In this document: positions 16,304 through 24,784 of the stretch, piece after piece
How positions within the stretch are numbered: position 1 is the first letter of the stretch
How the letters are laid out: every line of letters starts with the position of its first letter
Source of the DNA: JANQFV01 sp964468185
GTDB taxonomy: Bacteria; Planctomycetota; Phycisphaerae; UBA1845; Fen-1342
Direction: 5' to 3'
Length of the DNA: 64,000 bases
NCBI GenBank assembly: GCA_964468185.1
Contig: CAYXTR010000005.1
Span: 1 to 64,000 of the forward strand
Translations under genes and position numbers: made by a program
The notes under the pieces: model-generated
Told to the model about the DNA's origin: nothing
What the model saw: only the letters and a program-made list of their open reading frames with translations
Databases searched by the model: none

Positions 16304-17644
16304 TCAAAACGCGGGCGGGGCGGCTGGGAGCGCGGGCGTCGGCGACCGCCGCAGACCGCGGGCGATGAGGAGGATCGGCAGCCAGCGTCCGATAAGCATC
16401 ATCGCCATCAGCCACGCCATTCCATATTGATATGAATCGACCGATTGACGGATCCCACTGGAGAGACGCGCACTCGCGAATCGGCTCGTCAGCCCAGCCG
16501 ACAGCCCGGCACCACCCACCGCCGACGCCGACTCCAGCACCGCCTCACCCAGCGTCGCCGGGCGATCGAACGGCGACCCCGTCAGCGTATCGAGCAGCAG
16601 CACGCCAACGGTGGCGAGCAGAATCAGGCCGACGAAGGCAGCAAGTATCCTGAGCGCAAGTGATTTTCCTGAATGGGTTTGTATTCTTTTCTCCGGGTGC
16701 GATCTGGGGTGATCTGAGTTTCGGCCGGCGATGCCGATCGCGATCAGAAGCATTGGCATCTTGACGCCGCCGGTAACCGCGCCACCGAGCCCGCCGACCG
16801 CTACGACCGCCGCCAGGACCAGTCGGGTGCCCTCGCTCAGCGGCGACGTTTCACGTGAAACGCTGTTGCCGGAACCGCTTGCGCAGATCACTTGCGCTGC
16901 TGCGTCGACCAGCCGCTCTGGAAACGCAGCCGCACGCACTGGCCGCTCCTGCGTAACATGCCGCGGCACACCTGGGGGCTTCTCAAACAGTGCGATGAGC
17001 GCGCTGGCGGTCAGCAGAAACGCGACATAGCCCGCGACGACCATGAGCAAGAGACGCTCGTTGAGCATGCGGCGCCAACTTGCCAGCGGCAGCAGCCAAA
17101 CGCCCCAACCCAGCGCGGCGAGTAGAGATACCGTCGTTGTGGCCCAGATCGGGGCCGCCAATTCGTCTGGTGGGGAGAATCCGAGGGATGCAAACGTGCT
17201 GACGCCGTGCCAGAGGACGTCGCCGACGGTCGTGGTTTCATAGTTGGCGGCGACCAACAGGAGCAGGCATGCGATAATCTGCGTCGCGACAAAGACCGCC
17301 AGAATCGTGCGGAGGCGTGGTAGTTGCTGCTGGTGGGCGCTGCGTTCGAGCAGTTGTCGGCTCGCGACGAGAAAGCACACCGCGCCGCAGAAGCCGACCG
17401 CCGCCAGCAGCCAGCGCCCGACTGGCGTGTATTCGCCCCGAACGTCAAAGGTATGCAATCCGACGCCGCACGCCGCACTCAGCGCATCAAACGACGCCTG
17501 CCACGCCGGGAGCGCACCGTGCGCCACACGCTCGCGTACTGACAGTTCCACGCACGTGTCGGTCAGCAACGCCATACTGCCGAGCATTGCCAACAGCAGG
17601 AGCGCAACTGGCAGCCAGACGTGCGGCTGGCGCAGGTGGGTCAT
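16304..17644 (-). CDS. Divergent TrkH/KtrB-like membrane protein
   Basis: 446 residues, about ten hydrophobic helices. It keeps the four-fold TrkH layout in eroded form: pore-loop regions read SAACGVGLHTFDV, HGVSTFASLGFSP, VGGLGGAVTGGVKMP and ESASAVGGAGLSAGL. These align with the selectivity-filter loops of true K+ transporters (compare SAVCVTGLITV, SAFCNAGFSV, GSAGSCAGGVKT, SAFATVGLSAG in the KtrB at 23.4 kb). Several filter residues differ, so potassium transport is uncertain. Its ATG overlaps the mutS stop (ATGA) and it precedes neuA by 35 bases, so it is cotranscribed with a repair gene and sugar genes. The soluble loop SGNSVSRETSPLSEG (near residue 264) is encoded by a perfect parS palindrome, which may explain that loop's presence. 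No RCK partner is beside it. Confidence 0.7.
   Translation of the reverse strand: MTHLRQPHVWLPVALLLLAMLGSMALLTDTCVELSVRERVAHGALPAWQASFDALSAACGVGLHTFDVRGEYTPVGRWLLAAVGFCGAVCFLVASRQLLERSAHQQQLPRLRTILAVFVATQIIACLLLLVAANYETTTVGDVLWHGVSTFASLGFSPPDELAAPIWATTTVSLLAALGWGVWLLPLASWRRMLNERLLLMVVAGYVAFLLTASALIALFEKPPGVPRHVTQERPVRAAAFPERLVDAAAQVICASGSGNSVSRETSPLSEGTRLVLAAVVAVGGLGGAVTGGVKMPMLLIAIGIAGRNSDHPRSHPEKRIQTHSGKSLALRILAAFVGLILLATVGVLLLDTLTGSPFDRPATLGEAVLESASAVGGAGLSAGLTSRFASARLSSGIRQSVDSYQYGMAWLMAMMLIGRWLPILLIARGLRRSPTPALPAAPPAF
16847..16862. promoter_or_regulatory. Candidate parS centromere site
   Basis: CGTTTCACGTGAAACG is a perfect 16-base palindrome whose inner 14 bases (GTTTCACGTGAAAC) equal the conserved core of bacterial chromosomal parS, bound by ParB. 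It is inside the TrkH-like gene, as parS sites often are within genes near the origin, and is read as VSRET. A change of strand composition starts close to it. Confidence 0.8.
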
Positions 17645-20313
17645 GTCGGGTCGGCTCCGGGCGGCGGTGTGAGGCCGAGCAGTTGTCGCCAGCGGGCGAT
17701 CTTCTCGCGCGCTGTGTCGCTGTCGAGCGGCTGCTCCCCGAGTGCACGCAGCTCGCGCACGATCGTTTCCTCCGGCTCTTCAAACAAACGCAGTTGGCGC
17801 AGCCGGCGCCGCTGGGCCGCAGCCAGCACCGGGCGCTGCGATTCCCGCGCAAAAGTCTTCTCCAGTTCGTTCAGCACTGCGTTGGCGCGTTCGAGCACTT
17901 CGCGCGGCAAGCCGGCGAGCTTGCCGACGTGCAACCCGTAGCTGCGTCCCGATGCGCCGGGCACAATGCGATGGAGGAAAACAACCTCTTCCTCATACTC
18001 GCGGACTGCTACGTTCAGGTTGAAGACCGGATCGAGCAGTTCGGCGAGCTCGGCCAGTTCGTGGTAATGGGTGGCAAACAGCGTGCGACAGCGTGCTTTT
18101 GTCGCGAGGTGTTCGGTGATGGCCCAGGCGAGCGCGACGCCGTCGAACGTGCTCGTGCCGCGCCCGATTTCGTCGAGAATTACGAGGCTCTGCGCGGTGG
18201 CGTTGTGGAGAATGTTGGCGGTTTCCAGCATTTCGACCATGAAGGTGGATTGGCCGCGGGCGAGCTCATCGCTGGCGCCGACGCGGGTGAAGATGCGGTC
18301 GACGATGCCGAGCTGCATGCGGCGGGCCGGCACCCAGGCGCCGCAGTGGGCGAGCAGCGTCAAGAGTGCGACCTGGCGGATGTAGGTGCTTTTGCCGGCC
18401 ATATTGGGGCCAGTGATGAGCGCGAGCGATTGCCCGCCGGCGGTGAGGTCGGTGTCGTTGGCGACGAAGTTGCTTTCGAGCGTTTGGTCGAGCACGGGGT
18501 GGCGGCCGTCCTCGATGTGGAGGATGGGTTCGTCGGCGAACTCGGGCCGGCAATAGTGGCGGGTGACGGCGAGTTCGGCGAGGCCGGTGAGGGCGTCGAT
18601 GGTGGCGATGTTGGCGGCGGCCTGTTGCAGAGCGGGGATGTGCTCGCAGAGGCGCTCGCGGAGTTCGATGAAGAGGTTGTACTCGAGGTCGTGGGCGCGG
18701 GATTCGGCGGAGAGGGCTTCGGATTCGTACTGTTTGAGCTCGTCGGTGATGTAGCGTTCCGCGTTCTTCATGGTTTGCTTGCGGACGTAGTCGGGCGGAA
18801 CGCGGTCGCGGTGGGCGTGCGTGACTTCGATGTAATAGCCGAAGACCTTATTGAACTTGACTTTGAGTGAGGGGATCTGTGTGCGTTCGGCTTCGCGTGA
18901 CTGGTACTCGGCGAGCCACTGTTGGCCGTCGCGGCCAACGGAGCGCAGGCGGTCGAGCTCGGCGTGGTGGCCGTCATTGAACAGGCCGCCCTCGCGCATG
19001 GTGAGCGGTGCCTCCGGTGACAGCGCTGTGCAAAGCTCTTCGGCGATGGGATCGAGTCCGCTGAGCGCGTCGGCGAGGGCTGCGGTTTCGTCGGTGTGGA
19101 AGGCGAGCAGGTGGTCGCGGAGGGTGCGAAGCTGCGTCAGGCCGTCTCCGAGGGCGCGCAGGTCGCGCGGTGTGGAGCGTTGGACGCCGAGGCGGCCGAT
19201 CATACGTTCGATGTCGCCGACGTTGCGAAGTGCCTTGCGCAGGCCGGTGCGCTGGGCGGTGTCTTCGCGAAAGATGGCGATGAGATGTTGGCGGCGGCGG
19301 ATTTGCGCGACGTCGCGCAGGGGGTAGCAGAGCCAGTGTCGCAGCAGACGGGCCCCCATGGGGTTGGTCGTGCGATCAACGGCGGCGAGTAGCGAGCCGG
19401 CTCGCGCGCCCGTGCGGATGGTGCGTTCGATCTCGAGCGAGCGCAGCGTTACGGGGTCGAGCACCAAATGGGCGCGGTCGTCGCGGCGGCGCGGCGGGTG
19501 CAGGTGGCGGGCGGCGGTGCGCTGGGTGTCGCGGACATACGCGAGCAGGGCGCCCGCGGCCTGGAGCGACGGGTCGATTTCATTGAAGCCGAAGCCTTCG
19601 AGTGTGGCGGTCTCGAATTGTTCGCGCAGGATTTGCGCGGCGCGTTGGGGGGCGAAGTCACTCGCGCTGCGGTAGGTGCGGGCGGCAGACGAGCGTGCCG
19701 AGAGTTGGTCATCGAGTGCGTGACGTCCGCCGGCGGTGGACTCGGGCAGAAGAATTTCGGCGGGGTCGATGCGGCCGATCTCGTCCAGCAGGCGGCTGGC
19801 GGGACAACGTTGAACGGTGAACGATCCTGAGGCGAGTTCGAGGGTGGCGAGGCCGACTTCAGCGTCGGTGGGACAGACGGCGGCGAGGACGTTGGCGTAC
19901 GACTGGTCCAGCAGCGCGTCGTCGGTGAGGGTGCCGGGTGTTACGACGCGGACGACGGCGCGGTCAACCACGCCCTTAGCGTCCTTGGCGTCCTGCGTTT
20001 GCTCGCTGATGGCGACCTTGTGACCCGCGCTCACGAGCTTGGCCAGGTAGCTTTCGAGGGCGTGGTGGGGGATGCCGGCCAGGGGGGTCTGGCCGCCGTC
20101 GCGGCTGGTGAGGGTGATGCCGAGGACGCGGGCGCCGAGTTGGGCGTCGTCGTAGAAGAGCTCGTAGAAATCTCCCATGCGGAAGAGGAGGATGGCGTCA
20201 GGGACCTGGCGTTTCTGGTCCCAGTACTGTTGCATGGCGGGGGTAAGCTTGGTGCCGATGGGGGGCTGGGCAGCGGTGCTTGTGCGGGATGTATCGCTGG
20301 TTGAGGATGCCAC
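17641..20313 (-). CDS. mutS: DNA mismatch repair protein MutS
   Basis: Recognises mismatches and small loops and recruits MutL. 890 residues, full family length. Domain I carries the mismatch-reading Phe-x-Glu (F49-Y50-E51 in RMGDFYELF). Lever and clamp domains follow (RTIRTGARAGSLLAAVDRTT; FNKVFGYYIEVTHAH). The ATPase has Walker A ALITGPNMAGKSTYIRQVAL, the GARRMQLG-type loop as PARRMQLGIVDRIFTRVGAS, DELARGQSTFMVEM, and Walker B LVILDEIGRGTSTFDG with ATHYHELAELAE. Start is a GTG at 20313; the first 20 residues are a Ser/Thr/Ala tail not found in most MutS. No mutL is in the window. Its stop overlaps the start of the TrkH-like gene, the head of a five-gene operon. The strand-composition switch falls inside this gene. 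Confidence 0.98.
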   Translation of the reverse strand: MASSTSDTSRTSTAAQPPIGTKLTPAMQQYWDQKRQVPDAILLFRMGDFYELFYDDAQLGARVLGITLTSRDGGQTPLAGIPHHALESYLAKLVSAGHKVAISEQTQDAKDAKGVVDRAVVRVVTPGTLTDDALLDQSYANVLAAVCPTDAEVGLATLELASGSFTVQRCPASRLLDEIGRIDPAEILLPESTAGGRHALDDQLSARSSAARTYRSASDFAPQRAAQILREQFETATLEGFGFNEIDPSLQAAGALLAYVRDTQRTAARHLHPPRRRDDRAHLVLDPVTLRSLEIERTIRTGARAGSLLAAVDRTTNPMGARLLRHWLCYPLRDVAQIRRRQHLIAIFREDTAQRTGLRKALRNVGDIERMIGRLGVQRSTPRDLRALGDGLTQLRTLRDHLLAFHTDETAALADALSGLDPIAEELCTALSPEAPLTMREGGLFNDGHHAELDRLRSVGRDGQQWLAEYQSREAERTQIPSLKVKFNKVFGYYIEVTHAHRDRVPPDYVRKQTMKNAERYITDELKQYESEALSAESRAHDLEYNLFIELRERLCEHIPALQQAAANIATIDALTGLAELAVTRHYCRPEFADEPILHIEDGRHPVLDQTLESNFVANDTDLTAGGQSLALITGPNMAGKSTYIRQVALLTLLAHCGAWVPARRMQLGIVDRIFTRVGASDELARGQSTFMVEMLETANILHNATAQSLVILDEIGRGTSTFDGVALAWAITEHLATKARCRTLFATHYHELAELAELLDPVFNLNVAVREYEEEVVFLHRIVPGASGRSYGLHVGKLAGLPREVLERANAVLNELEKTFARESQRPVLAAAQRRRLRQLRLFEEPEETIVRELRALGEQPLDSDTAREKIARWRQLLGLTPPPGADPT

Positions 20314-20585
20314 GGCTCGAATCTATCCGAGCGGGCTGCATCGCGGAAGGGTGGATTGGGAAACGTGCGGAACGTGCGCGTTGCCGCCGGGGGGGCGATC
20401 ACGGGTCATGCGATCTTGCGACGCGATTGGGGTGAGACGGCGCCAGGCGTGCGCTGTCGGTGTTTTCGAAGGTGTGGGCGTTGACGGAGAGCCCGGGACG
20501 CCGATGATGGGGGTGTTGTGGAGCTGTTTTCGCGGTTACCAGGCATGTGGGGTGGGTGGCTGGCCAGCAGAGAAGGGTACGGCAG

Positions 20586-21572
20586 ATGCGCATCTTCGTA
20601 GTCGGCGGAGCGGGGTATGTTGGCAGTCATTGTGTGCGGCGGTTGATCGCGGCGGGTCACGAAGTCACCGTTTACGACAACCTGGTGGCGGGTCATCGGG
20701 AGGCTGTGGATCCGAAGGCGACGTTCATTGAGGGCGATTTGGGTGACCAGGTGCAGCTCGAGGGGACGTTTTCGGGGGGGCGTTATGAAGCGGCGATGCA
20801 CTTTGCGGCGTTCCTGAACGTGGGAGAGTCGGTTGAGCAGCCGCTGGATTACTGGCATAACAATGTGGCGAATACGCTGAACTTGTTGCAGACGATGAAG
20901 GCGTATGACGTGAAACGGTTTATCTTCAGTAGCACGTGTGCCGTGTATGGCGAGCCTGAGGATTTGCCGATCGTCGAGGATTTGCCCAAGGATCCCATCA
21001 ATCCGTACGGGAATACGAAGCTGGCCGTCGAGTGGATGATGCAGCACTGTGCTCGGGCGTGGGGGCTGGGGTCAGTCGCGTTGCGGTACTTCAATGCGGC
21101 GGGCGCGTCGCCGGACGGAACGATCGGGGAGGATCATGACCCGGAGATGCACTTGATCCCGATCGTGCTGCAAGTGGCGCTGGGGCAGCGGGAGCATATT
21201 AAGGTGTTTGGGACGGACTACCCGACGCCGGACGGGACGTGTATCCGCGACTACATCCACGTGGATGATTTGGCGGAGGCACATTTGCGGGCGGTGGAGG
21301 GTTGTGAGGGGGGGCAGGCGGAGGCGTATAACGTGGGGACGGGGACGGGAATCAGTGTACTGGAGATCATTTCGGCTGCTCGGAAGGTGACGGGGCATCC
21401 GATACCGGTAGTAGAGACGGAACGGCGTCCTGGAGATCCGCCGGCGTTGTATGCGGATCCGAGTCGAATCAGGCAGCGGTATGGGTGGGAGCCGCATTAT
21501 CGGGACGTTGAGGAGATTGTGGCGACAGCGTGGCGGTGGCACGAGTCGCACCCGAACGGATTTCGGAAGTAG
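20586..21572 (+). CDS. galE: UDP-glucose 4-epimerase
   Basis: Interconverts UDP-glucose and UDP-galactose (or the GlcNAc pair) with bound NAD. 328 residues from the ATG at 20586 (MRIFVVGGAGYVGSHCVRRL); the frame is open slightly upstream but the Rossmann strand must start here. Extended SDR features: GGAGYVGSH NAD loop, VYDNLVAGHREA, DLGDQVQLE, HFAAFLNVGESVEQPLDYW, catalytic SSTCAVYGEP and YGNTKLAVEWM (Tyr-x-x-x-Lys), YFNAAGASPDGTIGEDHDPE, DYPTPDGTCIRDYIHVDDLA, YNVGTGTGISVLEII. Divergent from mutS with 272 bases between. It provides galactose-type donors for the surface polysaccharides suggested by the neu genes and glycosidases nearby. Confidence 0.95.
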   Translation: MRIFVVGGAGYVGSHCVRRLIAAGHEVTVYDNLVAGHREAVDPKATFIEGDLGDQVQLEGTFSGGRYEAAMHFAAFLNVGESVEQPLDYWHNNVANTLNLLQTMKAYDVKRFIFSSTCAVYGEPEDLPIVEDLPKDPINPYGNTKLAVEWMMQHCARAWGLGSVALRYFNAAGASPDGTIGEDHDPEMHLIPIVLQVALGQREHIKVFGTDYPTPDGTCIRDYIHVDDLAEAHLRAVEGCEGGQAEAYNVGTGTGISVLEIISAARKVTGHPIPVVETERRPGDPPALYADPSRIRQRYGWEPHYRDVEEIVATAWRWHESHPNGFRK

Positions 21573-21932
21573 TCCCGGAATTTGTGATGCAAGGGACACG
21601 TAGATCGGATATAATGAGCGGTGGAAGTAAGGGCATGGTGATTATCATTATTCGATCGCACTCTTAGATTCGCAAGTATCAATATCATTTCTGCTTTCTA
21701 ACGACCTCACCGCCCCTTGACTCCGACAAGCTAGCTTTCATATGTGCGCGGCCGGAAACGAGCCAGGCGCCGGTATTTTTGCGCCGGCGTGTCGGGCTTT
21801 GAACCGGGCGGGTTATGTGCCTTCCCTCCGTGCCTCTCGGATGCCTGTCCGGTTTGCCCGGCAGCCGGCATCGGTCTGGCCTGAGTTCCGGCCGCGTTTT
21901 GAGCGTCCATATCTAGGTCGTGAGGTAGCATC
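21573..21932 (+). other. Intergenic region, promoter-like, low GC core
   Basis: 360 bases without a gene. It includes the lowest-GC stretch in the neighbourhood (about 21640-21700). TATAAT occurs at 21610-21615 without a good -35. A second candidate, TTGACT (21717-21722), 18 bases, TATGTG (21741-21746), is better placed for the gene at 21933. No coding frame or RNA fold was recognised. Confidence 0.35.
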
Positions 21933-22274
21933 ATGGTCTGGCCATTGCGAAAAGCGCGTTCTCAGCAGCCGGCGAATCCCGAGGCATATGGTCCGCCGTT
22001 GGCCCCGGAGGAGTTGACGGGGAATCTTTCAGAATTGGAACGTCAGTTGAACGGGGAGATGAAATGTACGGCTGGGAAGAACCAGGTTTACATTCGGGCG
22101 CTGGTGACGGGACGGTCGACGGCGCGGCCGCGGATCGCGCTACGGTGTCCGTTTCGGAAGGACATCGGGAAGTCGCCGCATGTGTTCTATGAGCACATTC
22201 GGGACGTGTGTTGTGGTGATCCGGATCAGTGTGAAGCGTGGAGGCGATTCAAACGTCGGCACGGGATGGGGTAG
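21933..22274 (+). CDS. Small Cys-containing hypothetical protein
   Basis: 113 residues, no signal peptide and no membrane segment, family unknown to me. The first 50 residues are polar and helix-prone (ELTGNLSELERQLNGEM). The second half carries five cysteines: KCTAGKN, LRCPFRKDIG and VCCGDPDQCEAW. This could form a metal site, with basic residues around it (FKRRHGMG at the end). GTGAGG stands a short way before the ATG. It is a single-gene unit: its own promoter region upstream, and a strong intrinsic terminator 86 bases after the stop. Preserved start, terminator and cysteine pattern argue it is a real gene. Function cannot be assigned. Confidence 0.7.
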   Translation: MVWPLRKARSQQPANPEAYGPPLAPEELTGNLSELERQLNGEMKCTAGKNQVYIRALVTGRSTARPRIALRCPFRKDIGKSPHVFYEHIRDVCCGDPDQCEAWRRFKRRHGMG

Positions 22275-22359
22275 CCGCGAGCCCACGCGTGGCTACCGCC
22301 GTGCCGGCGTTTCGTGATACACCGCGAGCGCAGGGAGCCAGTTGTGCGTCAGCGCAGGC

Positions 22360-22406
22360 GAACCCGGTGCAGTTCAGGATGGACGGCACCGGGTTCGCTG
22401 TTTTTT
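22360..22406 (+). terminator. Intrinsic terminator
   Basis: An 11-bp perfect stem (GAACCCGGTGC at 22360-22370 with GCACCGGGTTC at 22386-22396) followed by GCTG and six T (22401-22406). It ends transcription of the gene at 21933; the opposite-strand gene ends just beyond, at 22435. Confidence 0.85.
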
Positions 22407-22434
22407 GAGATGTGGCTGATCGGTTTCGCGGGGG

Positions 22435-23214
22435 CTATTTCTTCTCTTCGGCCTGGCTGACGTTAGGGGTTTCGCTGTTTGAAGGGACCTTGACGGGTTG
22501 TGGGGGCGGGGCAGCGCCGCGGAGGGCTTCGATCCGATCGTTGAAGCTCTGGACCTGTTCGGGCTTGAGGAGGTCGCGGACCTGTTCGATGAGCTGGTCA
22601 ACGCGGGCCATTTCGTCCTCCTTGCCTTCGGGGCGGTTGGTCATGCGGTCGCGACGGTGTTGGTCGAAGGTCTTTTCGAGTTCTTTGCGTTGCTCGAGGG
22701 TCAGGCCCTGGGCCTGGGCGGCCTGGAAGACGTGGATGGGGCGGATGGAGATGTCGCCGGCGCGGGCGGCCATCTCACGGATCTCGGGCAGTTTGGTTTT
22801 CTGCTCATTGGTGAGGATTTGCTCGAGGCCGGCGAAGAAGTGATTTTCGGCCTGGACGCCGGGGGCCATGTTTTTGAGCTCTTGCTGGAGTTTGCGGGCG
22901 AGTTCGGTATTGCCGTCCTGTTTGGCGGCGCGGAGTTCGGCGTACTTGTCCTGGATTTTCTGGAGCAGGGCGCTGGGGTCTTCGCGTTGTTCAGCGACTT
23001 CGGCCTTGTAGATAGCGATGAGGGCTTCGGCCTGCTGCATCTGGTCGTCATTGAGTTTCAGGAGTTTGCAGATGTAGCGGAGTTTTTGTTCGCCTTTGGG
23101 GCCTTCGTCCTGCTGGGAACGTTGGGGGCGGCCGGGGCGCATGCCGCTCATTTGGGCGTGGGCACAGGCGGTGCAGAAGATGGCGAGTGCGAAAATGGTC
23201 AGAAGGCGTTTCAT
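22435..23214 (-). CDS. Spy/CpxP-like periplasmic protein
   Basis: 259 residues from the ATG at 23214, which has GGGGAG upstream; the open frame to 23253 is not used. The N-terminus MKRLLTIFALAIFCTACAHA is a signal peptide; the cysteines leave a lipoprotein possible, but no clean lipobox is seen. The mature part is almost all helix, Gln/Glu/Lys-rich. It has the L-N/T-x-x-Q signature of the Spy/CpxP and heavy-metal-resistance group at several places: LLKLNDDQMQQAE, QILTNEQKTKLPEI, GLTLEQRKELEKTFDQ, LLKPEQVQSFND. Such proteins act as periplasmic chaperones or metal sensors; planctomycetes have many uncharacterised ones. Monocistronic, facing the gene at 21933. Confidence 0.75.
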   Translation of the reverse strand: MKRLLTIFALAIFCTACAHAQMSGMRPGRPQRSQQDEGPKGEQKLRYICKLLKLNDDQMQQAEALIAIYKAEVAEQREDPSALLQKIQDKYAELRAAKQDGNTELARKLQQELKNMAPGVQAENHFFAGLEQILTNEQKTKLPEIREMAARAGDISIRPIHVFQAAQAQGLTLEQRKELEKTFDQHRRDRMTNRPEGKEDEMARVDQLIEQVRDLLKPEQVQSFNDRIEALRGAAPPPQPVKVPSNSETPNVSQAEEKK

Positions 23215-23430
23215 GGGATGGCTCCCCAATGTGAAGCGGTTTTGTTGACTCACTCATGGCGGCAGCCGTTGCCGCCTGGTCTGTAGAGGGTTCTACGATA
23301 CAAACGGGGCGGGGGTGTCGCAACAGGAGTTTGTCTGGGGAGGTGCCGGATAGGGCGGTGGGTGGGTATGCTATGCGGGATGGCGTGCGCGGTGCTCGCG
23401 GGATGGGGAGGACTGGATTGAGGGCCTGGC

Positions 23431-24774
23431 ATGGAGCCTTCGCTGGGGAAGCGTCCGGAAGTGCTGTTGGTGGTGACGTTTGCGGCGTTGATTGGGTTGG
23501 GGACGGTGCTGCTGTCGTTGCCGGTGTCGCAGGGGGCGGAGCCGGTGGGGTTGTTGGATGTGTTTTTTACGGCGACGTCGGCGGTGTGTGTGACGGGGCT
23601 GATTACGGTGGACACGGCGACGGCGTGGTCGCGGTTTGGGCAGGGGGTGATTCTGGTGCTGATTCAGTTGGGGGGGTTGGGGATCATGACGTTTGGGGCG
23701 TTGGCGCTGCAGGTGTTGCATGTGCGGTTCTCGTTTGCAGGGCAGGCGGCGGTGCGGGAGGCGTTGTTTGAGTCGAGTGTGCGATGGACGCTGCGGCGGG
23801 CGTTGTGGCAGATTATTGCGCTGACGTTCGGGTTTGAGGTGGTGGGGGCGGTGTTGTTGCGGATGGGGTTGGGCGAAGCTGGCGTGGTGGGGGGGTGGTT
23901 TGATGCGGTTTTTTTGTCGGTTTCGGCGTTTTGCAATGCGGGGTTTTCGGTTTACAGCGATAGCGTGAAGCCGTTGAGTGCGTCGTTGGTCGGGATGGGG
24001 GCGCTGGTGGTATTGATCGTGGCGGGGGGCTTGGGGTTTCCGGTGTGGCTGGAATTGTCGGAGCGTTGTTGGCGGTTTGTGGTGCGGCGGGGGCAGCGGA
24101 CGGTGGGGTTGTCGCTCCATGCGCGGATGGTGGTGGGGATGAGCGGGTTATTGGTGGTGGGTGGGGCGGTGGCGCTGTTTGTGGCGGGGTTTGTGGATGT
24201 GGAGGGAGTGTGGGGGCGGGTAGGGCATGCGGTGTTTCAGTCGGTGACGGCGCGGACGGCGGGGTTTAATACGGTGGGGATGGAGTTGTTGCCGGTGCCT
24301 GCCTTGCTGATTTTGATCTTGCTGATGTTTATTGGAGGGTCGGCGGGGTCTTGTGCGGGTGGGGTGAAGACGACGACGGTGGCGGTTTGGTTGGCGCGGG
24401 TGTGGGCGCGGCTGCGGGGGCGGGAGGATGTGGTGCTGGGTGGGCGGCGCTTGCCGCATGATCTGGTGCGGCGGGCGGCGCTGGTGTTGGCGCTGGGGGT
24501 GCTTTGGAATGTGGCGGGGATCATGTTGCTGTCGATCAGTGAGGCGGGGCGGGCGGGTGTGCGGTTTGAGCATTTGATTTTTGAGCAGGTGTCGGCGTTT
24601 GCGACAGTGGGGTTGTCGGCCGGTGTGACGCCGACGTTGTCGGTGGTGGGGAAGTGGTGGATCATTGTGTCGATGTTTGTGGGACGGCTGGGGCCGTTGA
24701 CGGTGGCGCTGGCGGTGTTGCGGCCGCCGCGGACGTTGTACCGGTATCCGGCGGAACGGGTGATGATTGGCTGA
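23431..24774 (+). CDS. ktrB: Potassium transporter, KtrB/TrkH family
   Basis: Membrane subunit of a Ktr-type K+ uptake system. 447 residues; GAGGG precedes the ATG. Four M1-P-M2 repeats are visible, with pore loops SAVCVTGLITV, SAFCNAGFSVYS, TARTAGFNTVG / GSAGSCAGGVKTTT, and SAFATVGLSAGVTP. Each filter keeps the single conserved glycine. The IGGSAGSCAGGVKT gate region is canonical. It is followed 10 bases later by its regulatory subunit KtrA. The gene is extremely G/T-rich on this strand compared with the left part of the window. It is a bona fide transporter, in contrast to the eroded paralogue at 16.3-17.6 kb. Confidence 0.95.
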   Translation: MEPSLGKRPEVLLVVTFAALIGLGTVLLSLPVSQGAEPVGLLDVFFTATSAVCVTGLITVDTATAWSRFGQGVILVLIQLGGLGIMTFGALALQVLHVRFSFAGQAAVREALFESSVRWTLRRALWQIIALTFGFEVVGAVLLRMGLGEAGVVGGWFDAVFLSVSAFCNAGFSVYSDSVKPLSASLVGMGALVVLIVAGGLGFPVWLELSERCWRFVVRRGQRTVGLSLHARMVVGMSGLLVVGGAVALFVAGFVDVEGVWGRVGHAVFQSVTARTAGFNTVGMELLPVPALLILILLMFIGGSAGSCAGGVKTTTVAVWLARVWARLRGREDVVLGGRRLPHDLVRRAALVLALGVLWNVAGIMLLSISEAGRAGVRFEHLIFEQVSAFATVGLSAGVTPTLSVVGKWWIIVSMFVGRLGPLTVALAVLRPPRTLYRYPAERVMIG

Positions 24775-24784
24775 GGAGACGGGT

